A DNA stretch of 10,663 nucleotides from an uncultured Shinella sp. Lineage in GTDB: Bacteria > Pseudomonadota > Alphaproteobacteria > Rhizobiales > Rhizobiaceae. A program made the position numbers and the translations under genes. Location: contig CAMPIK010000038.1 of the NCBI GenBank assembly GCA_946886325.1, positions 1 through 10,663 on the forward strand, read 5' to 3'. This document shows, in pieces, positions 1 to 6,723 of this stretch; the first letter of the stretch is position 1, and every line of letters starts with the position of its first letter. The notes under the pieces were generated by a model. The model searched no databases, was not told the origin of the DNA, and worked only from the letters and a program-made list of their open reading frames with translations.

Positions 1-56
1 AGGGCCGCTTTCGTTTTTGGCATGCATCGCGCGCGCCAATCCAAGCAACAAGAAAC

Positions 57-77
57 GCCCCGGCTTCGGCCGCGGGT
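57..77 (+). promoter_or_regulatory. Hairpin with UUCG tetraloop in rplM leader
   Basis: CGGC (61-64) pairs with GCCG (69-72) around a TTCG loop, and CCC (58-60) pairs with GGG (74-76) with C73 bulged. A G57-T77 wobble can be added. The hairpin ends about 20 bases before the rplM start, just upstream of the purine-rich ribosome-binding stretch (81-89). UUCG loops closed by C-G are unusually stable. In E. coli the rplM-rpsI operon is repressed by its own product L13 acting on the leader. Whether this hairpin is such a target is inference. The operon promoter is not resolvable because the window begins too close. Confidence 0.4.
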
Positions 78-97
78 TCCAGAGAAAGAGCTTTACC

Positions 98-562
98 ATG
101 GCAACCTTCGTTCAGAAGCCCGCCGAGGTGGAAAAGAAGTGGATCCTCATCGACGCCGAAGGCCTCGTTGTCGGTCGCCTCGCCACCATCATCGCGAACC
201 ACCTGCGCGGCAAGCACAAGCCGACCTACACCCCGCATGTCGACGACGGCGACAATGTCATCGTCATCAATGCCGAGAAGGTCGCGCTGACCGGCAAGAA
301 GTATTCCGACAAGACCTATTACTGGCACACCGGCTATCCCGGCGGCATCAAGGAGCGCACCGCGCGCCAGATCATCGAAGGCCGCTTCCCGGAGCGCGTC
401 CTCGAGAAGGCCGTTGAGCGCATGGTTCCGCGCGGCCCGCTCGGCCGCCGCCAGATGAAGAACCTGCGCGTCTATGCCGGTTCCGAGCATCCGCATGAAG
501 CCCAGCAGCCGGCCGTCCTCGACGTCGCCAAGCTGAACAGCAAGAACACAAGGAGCGCCTGA
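98..562 (+). CDS. rplM: 50S ribosomal protein L13
   Basis: This 154-residue protein is a component of the large ribosomal subunit that binds 23S rRNA early in 50S assembly. The family signature is clear: an N-terminal [16 protein letters not shown] segment (residues 15-30), [10 protein letters not shown] (74-83), and the conserved block [13 protein letters not shown] (107-119) followed by [16 protein letters not shown] (123-138). The start at 98 gives the normal L13 N-terminus. An in-frame extension back to 17 would add 27 residues that do not resemble L13 and was discarded. A purine-rich AGAGAAAGAG stretch (81-90) precedes the start as a weak ribosome-binding site. The stop lies 2 bp before rpsI, whose ribosome-binding site AAGGAG (550-555) is inside this gene, so the two are cotranscribed and probably translationally coupled. 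Confidence 0.98.
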   Translation: MATFVQKPAEVEKKWILIDAEGLVVGRLATIIANHLRGKHKPTYTPHVDDGDNVIVINAEKVALTGKKYSDKTYYWHTGYPGGIKERTARQIIEGRFPERVLEKAVERMVPRGPLGRRQMKNLRVYAGSEHPHEAQQPAVLDVAKLNSKNTRSA

Positions 563-564
563 TA

Positions 565-1041
565 ATGGCCGACCTCTCTTCCCTCAAGGACCTCGGCACC
601 ACCGCCGCTGCTCCGGCTTCGCAGCAGCCGGTGCATGTCAAGAAGGTCGACGCCCAGGGCCGCTCCTATGCGACCGGCAAGCGCAAGGACGCCGTCGCCC
701 GCGTGTGGGTCAAGCCGGGCTCCGGCAAGATCACCGTCAACGGCAAGTCGTTCGAAGCCTATTTCGCCCGTCCGGTCCTGCAGATGATCCTGCAGCAGCC
801 GATCGTCGCGGCGGCCCGCGGCGGCCAGTTCGACATCGACGCGACCGTTGCCGGCGGCGGCCTCTCCGGCCAGGCCGGTGCCGTTCGTCACGGCATCTCC
901 AAGGCGCTGACCTATTACGAGCCGGCGCTGCGCGCCGTTCTCAAGAAGGGTGGCTTCCTGACCCGCGACTCGCGCGTCGTCGAGCGCAAGAAGTACGGCC
1001 GTGCAAAGGCACGTCGTTCGTTCCAGTTCTCGAAGCGTTAA
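565..1041 (+). CDS. rpsI: 30S ribosomal protein S9
   Basis: This 158-residue protein belongs to the 30S head. Its C-terminal tail reaches the P-site tRNA. The sequence shows [13 protein letters not shown] (35-47), [13 protein letters not shown] (55-67), the glycine-rich [21 protein letters not shown] (95-115) and the typical SFQFSKR terminus (152-158). The C-terminal Lys-Arg that contacts tRNA in the family is present. An Ala-rich N-terminal extension of about 30 residues makes it longer than the 130-residue E. coli protein. From memory this is usual in alphaproteobacteria. AAGGAG (550-555) lies 9 bases upstream of the ATG. It is the second and last gene of the rplM operon, with a terminator 26 bp downstream. 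Confidence 0.98.
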   Translation: MADLSSLKDLGTTAAAPASQQPVHVKKVDAQGRSYATGKRKDAVARVWVKPGSGKITVNGKSFEAYFARPVLQMILQQPIVAAARGGQFDIDATVAGGGLSGQAGAVRHGISKALTYYEPALRAVLKKGGFLTRDSRVVERKKYGRAKARRSFQFSKR

Positions 1042-1066
1042 GCTCCAGAACCGAATTTCGATCCGG

Positions 1067-1098
1067 AAAGCGCGGGAGCCCGTCTCCCGCGCTTTTTT
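1067..1098 (+). terminator. Intrinsic terminator of rplM-rpsI
   Basis: GCGCGGGAG (1070-1078) pairs perfectly with CTCCCGCGC (1084-1092) around a CCCGT loop. The stem is followed directly by six T (1093-1098), and AAA (1067-1069) can extend it by pairing with the first T residues. This is a textbook rho-independent terminator, so the following methyltransferase gene is probably a separate transcription unit. Confidence 0.95.
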
Positions 1099-1112
1099 CA
1101 TGCCTTGAACCA

Positions 1113-1130
1113 GCCACCAAAATGGGTGGC
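1113..1130 (+). promoter_or_regulatory. Small inverted repeat upstream of methyltransferase
   Basis: GCCACC (1113-1118) and GGTGGC (1125-1130) form a 6-bp perfect inverted repeat with a 6-base loop AAAATG. It lies 35 bases before the methyltransferase start and downstream of the rpsI terminator. No T tract follows, so it is not a terminator. It may be an operator or a leader hairpin. No convincing -35/-10 pair was seen between 1099 and 1165, and the significance of the repeat is uncertain. Confidence 0.25.
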
Positions 1131-1165
1131 GCAAGACGCGCGCATCGGACACAATCAACTGGACC

Positions 1166-1948
1166 ATGGCGAAGGATCTGAGGGGGCTCCTGCAATCTGT
1201 CTTCAAGGCGCGCGGCCTGACGGTGATGCGCCGCGATCTCGCGCGAAAACTCATCGGCGGCAAGGACCCGGAACAGACGCTCGACCTGCTTGCAGCCCTT
1301 CCCAAAGACGCAATCGACGCAATCCTGCCGCTTCTCCCACGATCCCGCGCACAATTGTCCCAGGACCTGTTCGTGCTGGCGCAGACCGGTTTCCGCTGCA
1401 ACGGCTTCTTCGTCGAATTCGGCGCCACCAACGGGCTCGACCTCAGCAACACCCATCTGCTGGAAAAGGACTTCGGCTGGTCGGGCATCCTGGCCGAGCC
1501 GGCGCGGCGCTGGCACGCGGATCTCCGGCGCAACCGCGACTGCCACATCGAGACGGACTGCGTCTGGCGCGCGACCGGCGAAACGATCCTGTTCCGCGAG
1601 GCCGACGCCGGCGAACTCTCGACCATCGCGAGCTTCAGCGACGGCGACCGCCACGAGGCCGGACGGCGCAGCGCGACCGACTATGCCGTCGAGACCATCT
1701 CGCTTGCCGATCTGCTGGAGAAATACGAGGCACCCGCGGACATCGACTTCCTGTCGATCGATACCGAAGGCAGCGAATTCGACATCCTCGCCGCCTTCCC
1801 CTTCGATCGCCATCGCTTCCGGGTCATCGCCTGCGAGCACAATTTCACGCCGGCGCGCCGGAAAATCCACGCCCTGCTGGAAGCGAACGGCTATCGCCGC
1901 GTCATGGAACGCGCCTCGCGCTTCGACGACTGGTACGTTTCGGACTGA
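1166..1948 (+). CDS. FkbM family SAM-dependent methyltransferase
   Basis: This 260-residue protein resembles the FkbM family of S-adenosylmethionine-dependent O-methyltransferases, which modify hydroxyls of sugars, polyketides and lipids. The SAM-binding glycine motif is FVEFGATNG (82-90), followed by LEKDFGWSGILAEP (99-112), where an acidic residue usually contacts the SAM ribose. The second hallmark is IDFLSIDTEGSEFDIL (193-208). Both are typical of FkbM proteins. The first ~65 residues are helical and charged and precede the catalytic fold. No signal peptide or membrane segment is visible, so it should be cytosolic. The ribosome-binding site before the ATG is weak. The gene sits alone between the rpsI terminator and a convergent regulator gene, without glycosyltransferases or other clues to its substrate. 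The family call is firm. The substrate is unknown. Confidence 0.85.
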   Translation: MAKDLRGLLQSVFKARGLTVMRRDLARKLIGGKDPEQTLDLLAALPKDAIDAILPLLPRSRAQLSQDLFVLAQTGFRCNGFFVEFGATNGLDLSNTHLLEKDFGWSGILAEPARRWHADLRRNRDCHIETDCVWRATGETILFREADAGELSTIASFSDGDRHEAGRRSATDYAVETISLADLLEKYEAPADIDFLSIDTEGSEFDILAAFPFDRHRFRVIACEHNFTPARRKIHALLEANGYRRVMERASRFDDWYVSD

Positions 1949-1961
1949 CTCCGAGCACTTT

Positions 1962-2423
1962 TCAGATCGGCAGTTCCGTCGAGGACTTCAGTTCGCGCAG
2001 CACGAAGCTCGACACGACGTTGCGCACATGCGGGTTGCGCAGCAGGTGGTGCGTCATGAAGGTCTCGTAGCTCTCGACATCCGCCGCCCGCACCTTCAGC
2101 ATATAGTCGAAGGCACCGGACAGCGCGTAACATTCCATGATCTCGGGATGATTGCGCACGACCGCCGAAAAGGCCTCGATCGCCTCCTCGTGATGATCGT
2201 CCAGCGTTACATGCGCGATGACGCAGAGTTTGAGGTCGAGCTTGCGCGGATCGAGCAGCGCGACGCGCTTGCGGATGACGCCGGATGCCTCGAGGTCCTG
2301 CACCTTCCGCCAGGCCGAGCTTTGCGACATGCCGGCCCGCTCCGCCAGTTCCCCGAGCGACAGGCTGCCGTCCTGCTGGAGCAGACGCAGCAGCCGTCGG
2401 CCGCCTTGATCATCTTCTTTCAT
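1962..2423 (-). CDS. Lrp/AsnC family transcriptional regulator
   Basis: This is a 153-residue regulator of the Lrp/AsnC class, which typically binds DNA as dimers or octamers and senses amino acids. The N-terminal winged helix-turn-helix is visible: LSLGELAERAGMSQSSAWRK (21-40) followed by VQDLEASGVI (41-50). The C-terminal RAM effector-binding domain follows from about residue 65, with ECYALSGAFDYMLKV (97-111) as its conserved core. The ATG is supported by AGGAG (2433-2437, minus strand) 9 bases upstream. The gene is divergent from phhA across 138 bp, which suggests that it controls phhA, possibly in response to an aromatic amino acid, and itself. One oddity is that the usual LDxxDxxIL opening reads DDQGGRRLL, with Gly in place of the second Asp. 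The family call is firm. The target and effector are inferred from position. Confidence 0.92.
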   Translation of the reverse strand: MKEDDQGGRRLLRLLQQDGSLSLGELAERAGMSQSSAWRKVQDLEASGVIRKRVALLDPRKLDLKLCVIAHVTLDDHHEEAIEAFSAVVRNHPEIMECYALSGAFDYMLKVRAADVESYETFMTHHLLRNPHVRNVVSSFVLRELKSSTELPI

Positions 2424-2439
2424 TTTTCCGCGCTCCTGC

Positions 2440-2499
2440 GAGAAATTCTCTCAATATTCGAGCATGAGCGCGGCCGAATGAAAAGTCTATCCGCATAGA
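2440..2499. promoter_or_regulatory. Candidate operators in lrp-phhA divergent region
   Basis: Two small inverted repeats lie in the 138-bp intergenic region. GAGAA-A-TTCTC (2440-2450) is a perfect palindrome around one central base, immediately upstream of the regulator's ribosome-binding site. TCTAT-CCGC-ATAGA (2486-2499) lies nearer to phhA. AATATT (2453-2458) adds an AT-rich core between them. Lrp-type proteins bind such short AT-rich palindromes at several phased positions. No consensus -35/-10 pair was found for phhA, which would fit activator-dependent transcription. The assignment to this regulator is inference. Confidence 0.4.
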
Positions 2500-2561
2500 T
2501 GCGCTAAGATCGTTCCGAGGAGAATTGTCGGCCTGCGCCGGCGTCAGTCACGGAGGAAACC

Positions 2562-3353
2562 ATGCCCAAGGAAAGCACCTATACCGCAACGCTGCCGGAC
2601 GCCGACGGCGTCTATGCCTATACGGCGGAAGAGGACGCGATCTGGAGCGAGCTTTTTCAACGGCAGATGACGCTGCTTGAGGGCAAGGCCTGCGACGAAT
2701 ACTTTGACGGCGTCGCACGGCTCGGCCTTTCGGCCGACCGCGTGCCGCAGCTTGGTGACGTCGACCGACGTCTCGCCGCGGCAACCGGCTTCGGCGTCGA
2801 AGGGGTGCCGGCGCTGATTGCGCCCTCGCGCTTCTTCCAGCTTCTGTCGGAAGGCAAGTTTCCGCTCGCGACCTTCATCCGCCGCCGCGAACACATCGAC
2901 TATATCGAGGAGCCGGACATCTTCCACGAGGTCTTCGGCCATTGCCCGCTGCTGACGAACCCGAGCTATGCACGTTTCGTGCGCCGCTTCGGCGAGAATG
3001 CCGTGGCGCTCGGCAAGGACTATTCCTGGCACCTCTTCCGCATCTTCTGGTTCACCGTCGAGTTCGGGCTGATTGATACGCCGGTCGGGCGTCGCTGCTA
3101 TGGCGCCGGCATCGTCTCCTCGCCGAACGAGACGCGGGCCGCCATGGAAAGCGGGCAGTGCGAATTCCGCCCCTTCGACCTGATGACGGTTCTCAGAACC
3201 CCCTACCGCATCGATATCGTCCAGCCGATCTACTACGTCATCGACAGTTTCGCGGAGCTCGACGCGATCAACGACGAGGATATCGGCGCCCGCATCCGCG
3301 AGGCAAAGGCGCTCGGCGACTTCCCGCCGGCCTTTGCGGCGAAGGCCTCCTGA
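2562..3353 (+). CDS. phhA: Phenylalanine 4-monooxygenase (phenylalanine hydroxylase)
   Basis: This 263-residue cytosolic enzyme hydroxylates L-phenylalanine to L-tyrosine with O2, tetrahydropterin and non-heme Fe(II), feeding phenylalanine into tyrosine breakdown or supplying tyrosine. The catalytic fold of aromatic amino acid hydroxylases is complete. DIFHEVFGHCPLL (119-131) supplies iron ligands His122 and His127, and WFTVEFGL (163-170) supplies Glu167. The 5- and 40-residue spacings match the 2-His-1-carboxylate triad of the family. There is no N-terminal ACT regulatory domain, as is normal for bacterial enzymes. GGAGG (2552-2556) lies 5 bases before the ATG. The gene is divergent from the Lrp-type regulator, and a ureohydrolase gene follows. 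No pterin-4a-carbinolamine dehydratase (phhB) or homogentisate-pathway gene is in the window. Confidence 0.96.
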   Translation: MPKESTYTATLPDADGVYAYTAEEDAIWSELFQRQMTLLEGKACDEYFDGVARLGLSADRVPQLGDVDRRLAAATGFGVEGVPALIAPSRFFQLLSEGKFPLATFIRRREHIDYIEEPDIFHEVFGHCPLLTNPSYARFVRRFGENAVALGKDYSWHLFRIFWFTVEFGLIDTPVGRRCYGAGIVSSPNETRAAMESGQCEFRPFDLMTVLRTPYRIDIVQPIYYVIDSFAELDAINDEDIGARIREAKALGDFPPAFAAKAS

Positions 3354-3471
3354 CCGGCTCTTTCGGACACGGCCTGGGGGAAAATCCATGCCCGGCGGGG
3401 TGGCGCGTCCTGCGCCTCTTGCCATCGCCGAGCGGATTGTCCAACGTCGCCGAAAAGACGGAGGATACACC

Positions 3472-4425
3472 GTGGCCAACAGGACCATCGATCACGCATT
3501 CACGGCGAAAACGCTTCGCAGCGCCGCATCCGACCCCACGCATGCCGGCGTGCTGTCCTTCATGCGCCGCAAGTACACGAAGGCCTTGAAGGACGTCGAT
3601 GCCGTCGTCTGGGGCATTCCTTTCGACGCCGCAACCTCGAACCGCCCCGGCGCGCGTTTCGGACCGCAGGCGATCCGTCGCGCCTCCGCGATCATGGACA
3701 ACGACCCGCAATATCCCTTCGAACGCGATCTCTTCGCCGACATGGCCGTCATCGACTATGGCGACTGCCTGCTCGACTATGGCAACCACCAGAAGACGCC
3801 GGCGACGATCGAGCGCGAGGCGGCAAAGATCCTGAAGTCGGGCGCCTATCTGCTGACGCTCGGCGGCGATCATTTCGTCACCTGGCCGGTGCTCAAGGCC
3901 CATGCCGCGATCCACGGTCCGCTGGCGCTCGTGCAGTTCGACGCGCACCAGGACACCTGGGCCGACGAGAAGGGCCGCATCGACCACGGTTCCTTCGTCG
4001 GGCGCGCCGTCAGGGACGGGGTGATCGATCCGGAACGCTCGATCCAGATCGGCATTCGCACCCATGCGCCTGATGATTGCGGCATCCGCATGCTCTACGG
4101 CTACGAGGTGGAGGACATGAAGGCGACCGAGATCGCCGATGCGATCGTGCGGCATGTCGGCGACGGTCCCTGCTACCTCACCTTCGACATCGACTGCCTC
4201 GATCCGGCCTATGCGCCCGGCACCGGCACGCCGGTTTCCGGCGGCCCGTCGAGTGCTAAGATCCTCTCGGTGCTGCGCCATCTGGGGCCGCTCGACATCA
4301 GGGGATCCGACGTCGTCGAAGTGGCGCCCGCCTATGACCATGCCGACATCACCGCCATCGCCGGCTCGACCATCGCCATGTACATGCTCGGGCTGCGCGC
4401 GGAGCGCCTGGCAGAGTTGCGCTGA
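3472..4425 (+). CDS. speB: Agmatinase-family ureohydrolase
   Basis: This 317-residue Mn-dependent ureohydrolase most likely cleaves agmatine to putrescine and urea. The binuclear metal ligands are all visible: His134 in GGDHF (131-135), Asp157, His159 and Asp161 in DAHQD (157-161), and Asp239 and Asp241 in FDIDCLDP (238-245). Upstream, GIPFDAATSNRPGARFGPQA (48-67) is typical of agmatinases and guanidinobutyrases. The start was placed at GTG 3472 because GGAGG (3460-3464) lies 7 bases before it and the N-terminus VANRTIDHAF fits rhizobial homologues as I remember them. An in-frame ATG at 3388, preceded by a GGGGGAAAA stretch, would add 28 unconserved residues. The gene lies 118 bp after phhA and before argC. 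No arginine decarboxylase gene is adjacent, so guanidinobutyrate or another guanidino substrate remains possible. Confidence 0.9.
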   Translation: MANRTIDHAFTAKTLRSAASDPTHAGVLSFMRRKYTKALKDVDAVVWGIPFDAATSNRPGARFGPQAIRRASAIMDNDPQYPFERDLFADMAVIDYGDCLLDYGNHQKTPATIEREAAKILKSGAYLLTLGGDHFVTWPVLKAHAAIHGPLALVQFDAHQDTWADEKGRIDHGSFVGRAVRDGVIDPERSIQIGIRTHAPDDCGIRMLYGYEVEDMKATEIADAIVRHVGDGPCYLTFDIDCLDPAYAPGTGTPVSGGPSSAKILSVLRHLGPLDIRGSDVVEVAPAYDHADITAIAGSTIAMYMLGLRAERLAELR

Positions 4426-4441
4426 GAGGCGGCGTCCGACA

Positions 4442-4469
4442 TTGCCAGTGTCACATGCGGCGTCTATAT
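4442..4469 (+). promoter_or_regulatory. Probable sigma-70 promoter of argC
   Basis: TTGCCA (4442-4447) and CTATAT (4464-4469) are separated by 16 bases. The -10 matches the CTATAT form common for housekeeping promoters in rhizobia, and the -35 keeps TTG. Transcription would begin near 4476, giving an argC leader of about 85 bases that contains the hairpin at 4494-4523. This suggests that argC can be transcribed independently of speB. Confidence 0.6.
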
Positions 4470-4493
4470 GCGGGCCGGAGACCGGTTGAGAAA

Positions 4494-4523
4494 CGGATTC
4501 AAGGCGCTGGCAGCCTGAATCCG
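4494..4523 (+). promoter_or_regulatory. Leader hairpin upstream of argC
   Basis: CGGATTCA (4494-4501) pairs with TGAATCCG (4516-4523), and GGC (4503-4505) pairs with GCC (4513-4515). A4502 is bulged and the loop is GCTGGCA. The 11-bp stem lies in the predicted untranslated leader, ending 22 bases before the ribosome-binding region (4546-4554). No T tract follows on the plus strand, so it is not a simple intrinsic terminator for speB. It may stabilise the mRNA, act as a protein-binding site or be part of a larger leader structure. Confidence 0.45.
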
Positions 4524-4559
4524 GAAACGCCGGCAAGGGTCTGACGGAGCAGGACGATC

Positions 4560-5492
4560 ATGAAACCGAAAATCTTCATCGACGGCGAACATGGCACCAC
4601 GGGGCTCCAGATCCGGGTCCGTATGGCCGACCGCACCGACGTCGAGCTTCTCTCGATCCCGGAGACCGAACGCCGCAACGCGGCGCTGCGCGAAGAGCTC
4701 CTGAACAGCGCCGACATCGCCATCCTCTGCCTGCCCGACGACGCGGCGAAGGAAGCCGTCGCCATGGTCGCCGGCAACAATGCGGTCCGCATCATCGACA
4801 CATCGACCGCGCACCGCGTTGATCCCGACTGGGCCTATGGTTTTGCCGAGATGGATGCCGGCCAGGGCGAAAAGATCGCCAGGGCGCGCCATGTCGCCAA
4901 TCCCGGCTGCTATCCGACCGGCGCCATCGGGCTCATCCGTCCGCTGCGCGCCGCCGGCCTCCTGCCGGAGGATTACCCCGTCACGGTCAATGCCGTCTCG
5001 GGCTATACCGGCGGCGGCAAGCAGATGATCGCGCAGATGGAAGATCCCGGCCATCCCGAGCACATCGACGCGCCGCATTTCCTCTACGGCCTGACGCTCA
5101 AGCACAAGCACGTGCCGGAGATGCAGACGCACGGGCTTCTCGCCCGCCAGCCGCTCTTCTCGCCATCGGTCGGCCGTTTCGCGCAGGGCATGATCGTGCA
5201 GGTGCCGCTCCACCTTGCGGATCTCTCCGGCGATGCCTCGCTCGGCTCGATCCATGCCGCCCTTGCCGACCATTATGCCGGGCAGGACATCGTCGAGGTG
5301 GTGTCGCTGAAAGACAGTTCGGCCCTCGGGCGGGTCAACGCCGAGGAGCTTGCCGGCACCGACCGGATGAAGCTCTTCGTCTTCGGCACGGCAGGCTCCG
5401 CCCATGTCAACCTGGTGGCGCTGCTCGACAATCTCGGCAAGGGCGCCTCGGGGGCAGCCGTGCAGAACATGGACCTCATGCTCGGCGCCTGA
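4560..5492 (+). CDS. argC: N-acetyl-gamma-glutamyl-phosphate reductase
   Basis: This 310-residue cytosolic enzyme catalyses the third step of arginine biosynthesis, the NADPH-dependent reduction of N-acetylglutamyl phosphate to N-acetylglutamate semialdehyde. The N-terminal nucleotide-binding loop is [13 protein letters not shown] (6-18). The catalytic cysteine is Cys117 in [13 protein letters not shown] (113-125), followed by [12 protein letters not shown]. The length and the [10 protein letters not shown] opening mark it as the shorter type-2 ArgC rather than the ~345-residue type 1. GGAG (4546-4549) and AGGA (4551-4554) precede the ATG. It has its own predicted promoter and a hairpin leader, 134 bp after speB. 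A TauE-type permease gene follows after 28 bp and is probably cotranscribed. Confidence 0.97.
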   Translation: MKPKIFIDGEHGTTGLQIRVRMADRTDVELLSIPETERRNAALREELLNSADIAILCLPDDAAKEAVAMVAGNNAVRIIDTSTAHRVDPDWAYGFAEMDAGQGEKIARARHVANPGCYPTGAIGLIRPLRAAGLLPEDYPVTVNAVSGYTGGGKQMIAQMEDPGHPEHIDAPHFLYGLTLKHKHVPEMQTHGLLARQPLFSPSVGRFAQGMIVQVPLHLADLSGDASLGSIHAALADHYAGQDIVEVVSLKDSSALGRVNAEELAGTDRMKLFVFGTAGSAHVNLVALLDNLGKGASGAAVQNMDLMLGA

Positions 5493-5520
5493 GCCTGGCT
5501 GATACCGACAGGACAGTCAC

Positions 5521-6312
5521 GTGGCCGGCGACGGGTGGATCAGCGCAGCGCTCGGCCTTGTCGCCGCCGCCCTGCCGAACGGCGGGCTTGCCGGGCTGAT
5601 GCTCACCGCCTTCGTCGCCAGCATGGCGCGCGGCTTTTCCGGTTTCGGCGCCGCCCTGATCTTCGTGCCGATCGCCAGCGCCGTCGTCGGCCCGAAGACG
5701 GCAGCACCCCTCCTGCTCGTCATGGATTTCGTCATGACCGCGCCGATGGTGCCGCGGGCCTTCCGGCTCGCCAACCGGCGGGAAGTCGGCGCGATGATGG
5801 CCGGCGCTCTTCTCGGCGTGCCGCTCGGCGCGGCCGCTCTTGCCATCGCCGATCCGCTTGTCCTGCGCTGGGCGATCACGGCGATCGCCGCGCTGCTGCT
5901 GGCACTTCTTGCCTCCGGCTGGCGCTATCACGGCCAGCCGCTGACGCCGATGACGGTTGCCGTCGGCTGGGTGGCCGGCCTCTTCAGTGGCGCGGCCCAG
6001 CTCGGCGGCCCGCCGGTCGTCGCCTACTGGCTCGGCGGCGCGAGCAATGCCGTGACGGTGCGGGCCAATGTCGTGCTCTATTTCGCGCTGTCGTCGATCC
6101 TGAGCGGCATCACCTATGCCTTCGGCGGCCTCTTCTCCGTCACGATCTTCGCCCTGATGCTGGTGATCGCGCCGGTCTATGCGGCGGGGCTCTATGCCGG
6201 CAGCCGCCTCTTCGGCCTCGCCTCCGACATCACCTTCCGCCGCATCTGCTTCGCCCTCATCGCCGGCTCCGCCATTCTGGGCATGCCGCTACTGGACGGG
6301 GTACTGCGGTGA
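5521..6312 (+). CDS. TauE/SafE family membrane exporter (DUF81)
   Basis: This 263-residue polytopic inner-membrane protein resembles the TauE/SafE family, whose members export sulfite, sulfoacetate and similar organic anions. The two halves carry the repeated family motif: ARGFSGFGAALIFVPI (36-51) in the first and VAGLFSGAAQLGGPPVVAYW (151-170) in the second. Hydrophobic segments occur at roughly 22-55, 62-80, 90-110, 115-132, 145-170, 185-203, 208-230 and 242-258, consistent with about eight helices. The start is GTG 5521 with AGGA (5510-5513) 7 bases upstream. Moving the start downstream would cut into the first helix. It probably shares a transcript with argC. The cargo cannot be told from the sequence, and no taurine or sulfur genes are nearby. 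Confidence 0.85.
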   Translation: MAGDGWISAALGLVAAALPNGGLAGLMLTAFVASMARGFSGFGAALIFVPIASAVVGPKTAAPLLLVMDFVMTAPMVPRAFRLANRREVGAMMAGALLGVPLGAAALAIADPLVLRWAITAIAALLLALLASGWRYHGQPLTPMTVAVGWVAGLFSGAAQLGGPPVVAYWLGGASNAVTVRANVVLYFALSSILSGITYAFGGLFSVTIFALMLVIAPVYAAGLYAGSRLFGLASDITFRRICFALIAGSAILGMPLLDGVLR

Positions 6313-6327
6313 AGGGAAAACGGCGGC

Positions 6328-6723
6328 CTAAAGGGGCAGCCTTGCAACATCCGTCGCCAGGAAGTCGGCGCCCTTGAACAAGAGCGGCTCGCCGAGGCTC
6401 TTCGACAGGGCATAGGAGAAGCAGTCGCCGATGTTCAGGCCGGCCGGATGCCGGCCCTTGCCGAAGCTGCGGAAGGCCGAAATGGCAAGATGCACCTGCG
6501 CGAGATCGACCGGCACGACCTCGACACGCAGGAGGTCGAGAAGATCTTCAAGCGCCTGCCGGCCGGCCTCGCCCTTGCGTCCTTCGACGACGCAAGACAG
6601 TTCGACCCGCGTCACCGCCGACATCGCGCATCGTTCGGCGCGGCCGAGCACCGTCTCGAAAACCGCGGCATCGGGCTCCTGAAACAGGATCGCCGCAATG
6701 GCCGAGGTGTCGACGACGATCAC
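6328..6723 (-). CDS. vapC: VapC-type PIN-domain toxin ribonuclease
   Basis: This 131-residue PIN-domain protein is the toxin of a type II toxin-antitoxin pair. VapC toxins cleave specific tRNAs or rRNA with Mg2+. The acidic catalytic residues are visible: Asp5 in IVVDTSAI (2-9), Glu41 in RVELSCV (39-45), Asp100 in NIGDCFSYA (97-105) and Asp120 in FKGADFLATD (116-125), so the active site looks intact. Two adjacent GTG codons offer starts at 6726 and 6723. The second is preferred because it yields the usual MIVVDTSAIAAIL opening and a 4-base GTGA overlap with the vapB stop. The overlap implies translational coupling to the antitoxin. The gene is convergent with the TauE gene across 15 bp. The cellular target is unknown. 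Confidence 0.92.
   Translation of the reverse strand: MIVVDTSAIAAILFQEPDAAVFETVLGRAERCAMSAVTRVELSCVVEGRKGEAGRQALEDLLDLLRVEVVPVDLAQVHLAISAFRSFGKGRHPAGLNIGDCFSYALSKSLGEPLLFKGADFLATDVARLPL

Noticed and set aside
17..97. In-frame N-terminal extension of L13
   Set aside because: The 27 added residues are basic and unlike L13, and the ATG at 98 gives the normal family start. The stretch instead contains a leader hairpin.
472..1870. Long minus-strand open frames opposite rpsI and the methyltransferase gene
   Set aside because: They are antisense to well-recognised proteins, have no recognisable motifs, and arise from the strong GC bias at third codon positions.
2544..5405. Long minus-strand open frames opposite phhA, speB and argC
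   Set aside because: They mirror strongly supported plus-strand enzymes with intact active sites. The antisense translations are Arg/Ala/Gly-rich without family features.
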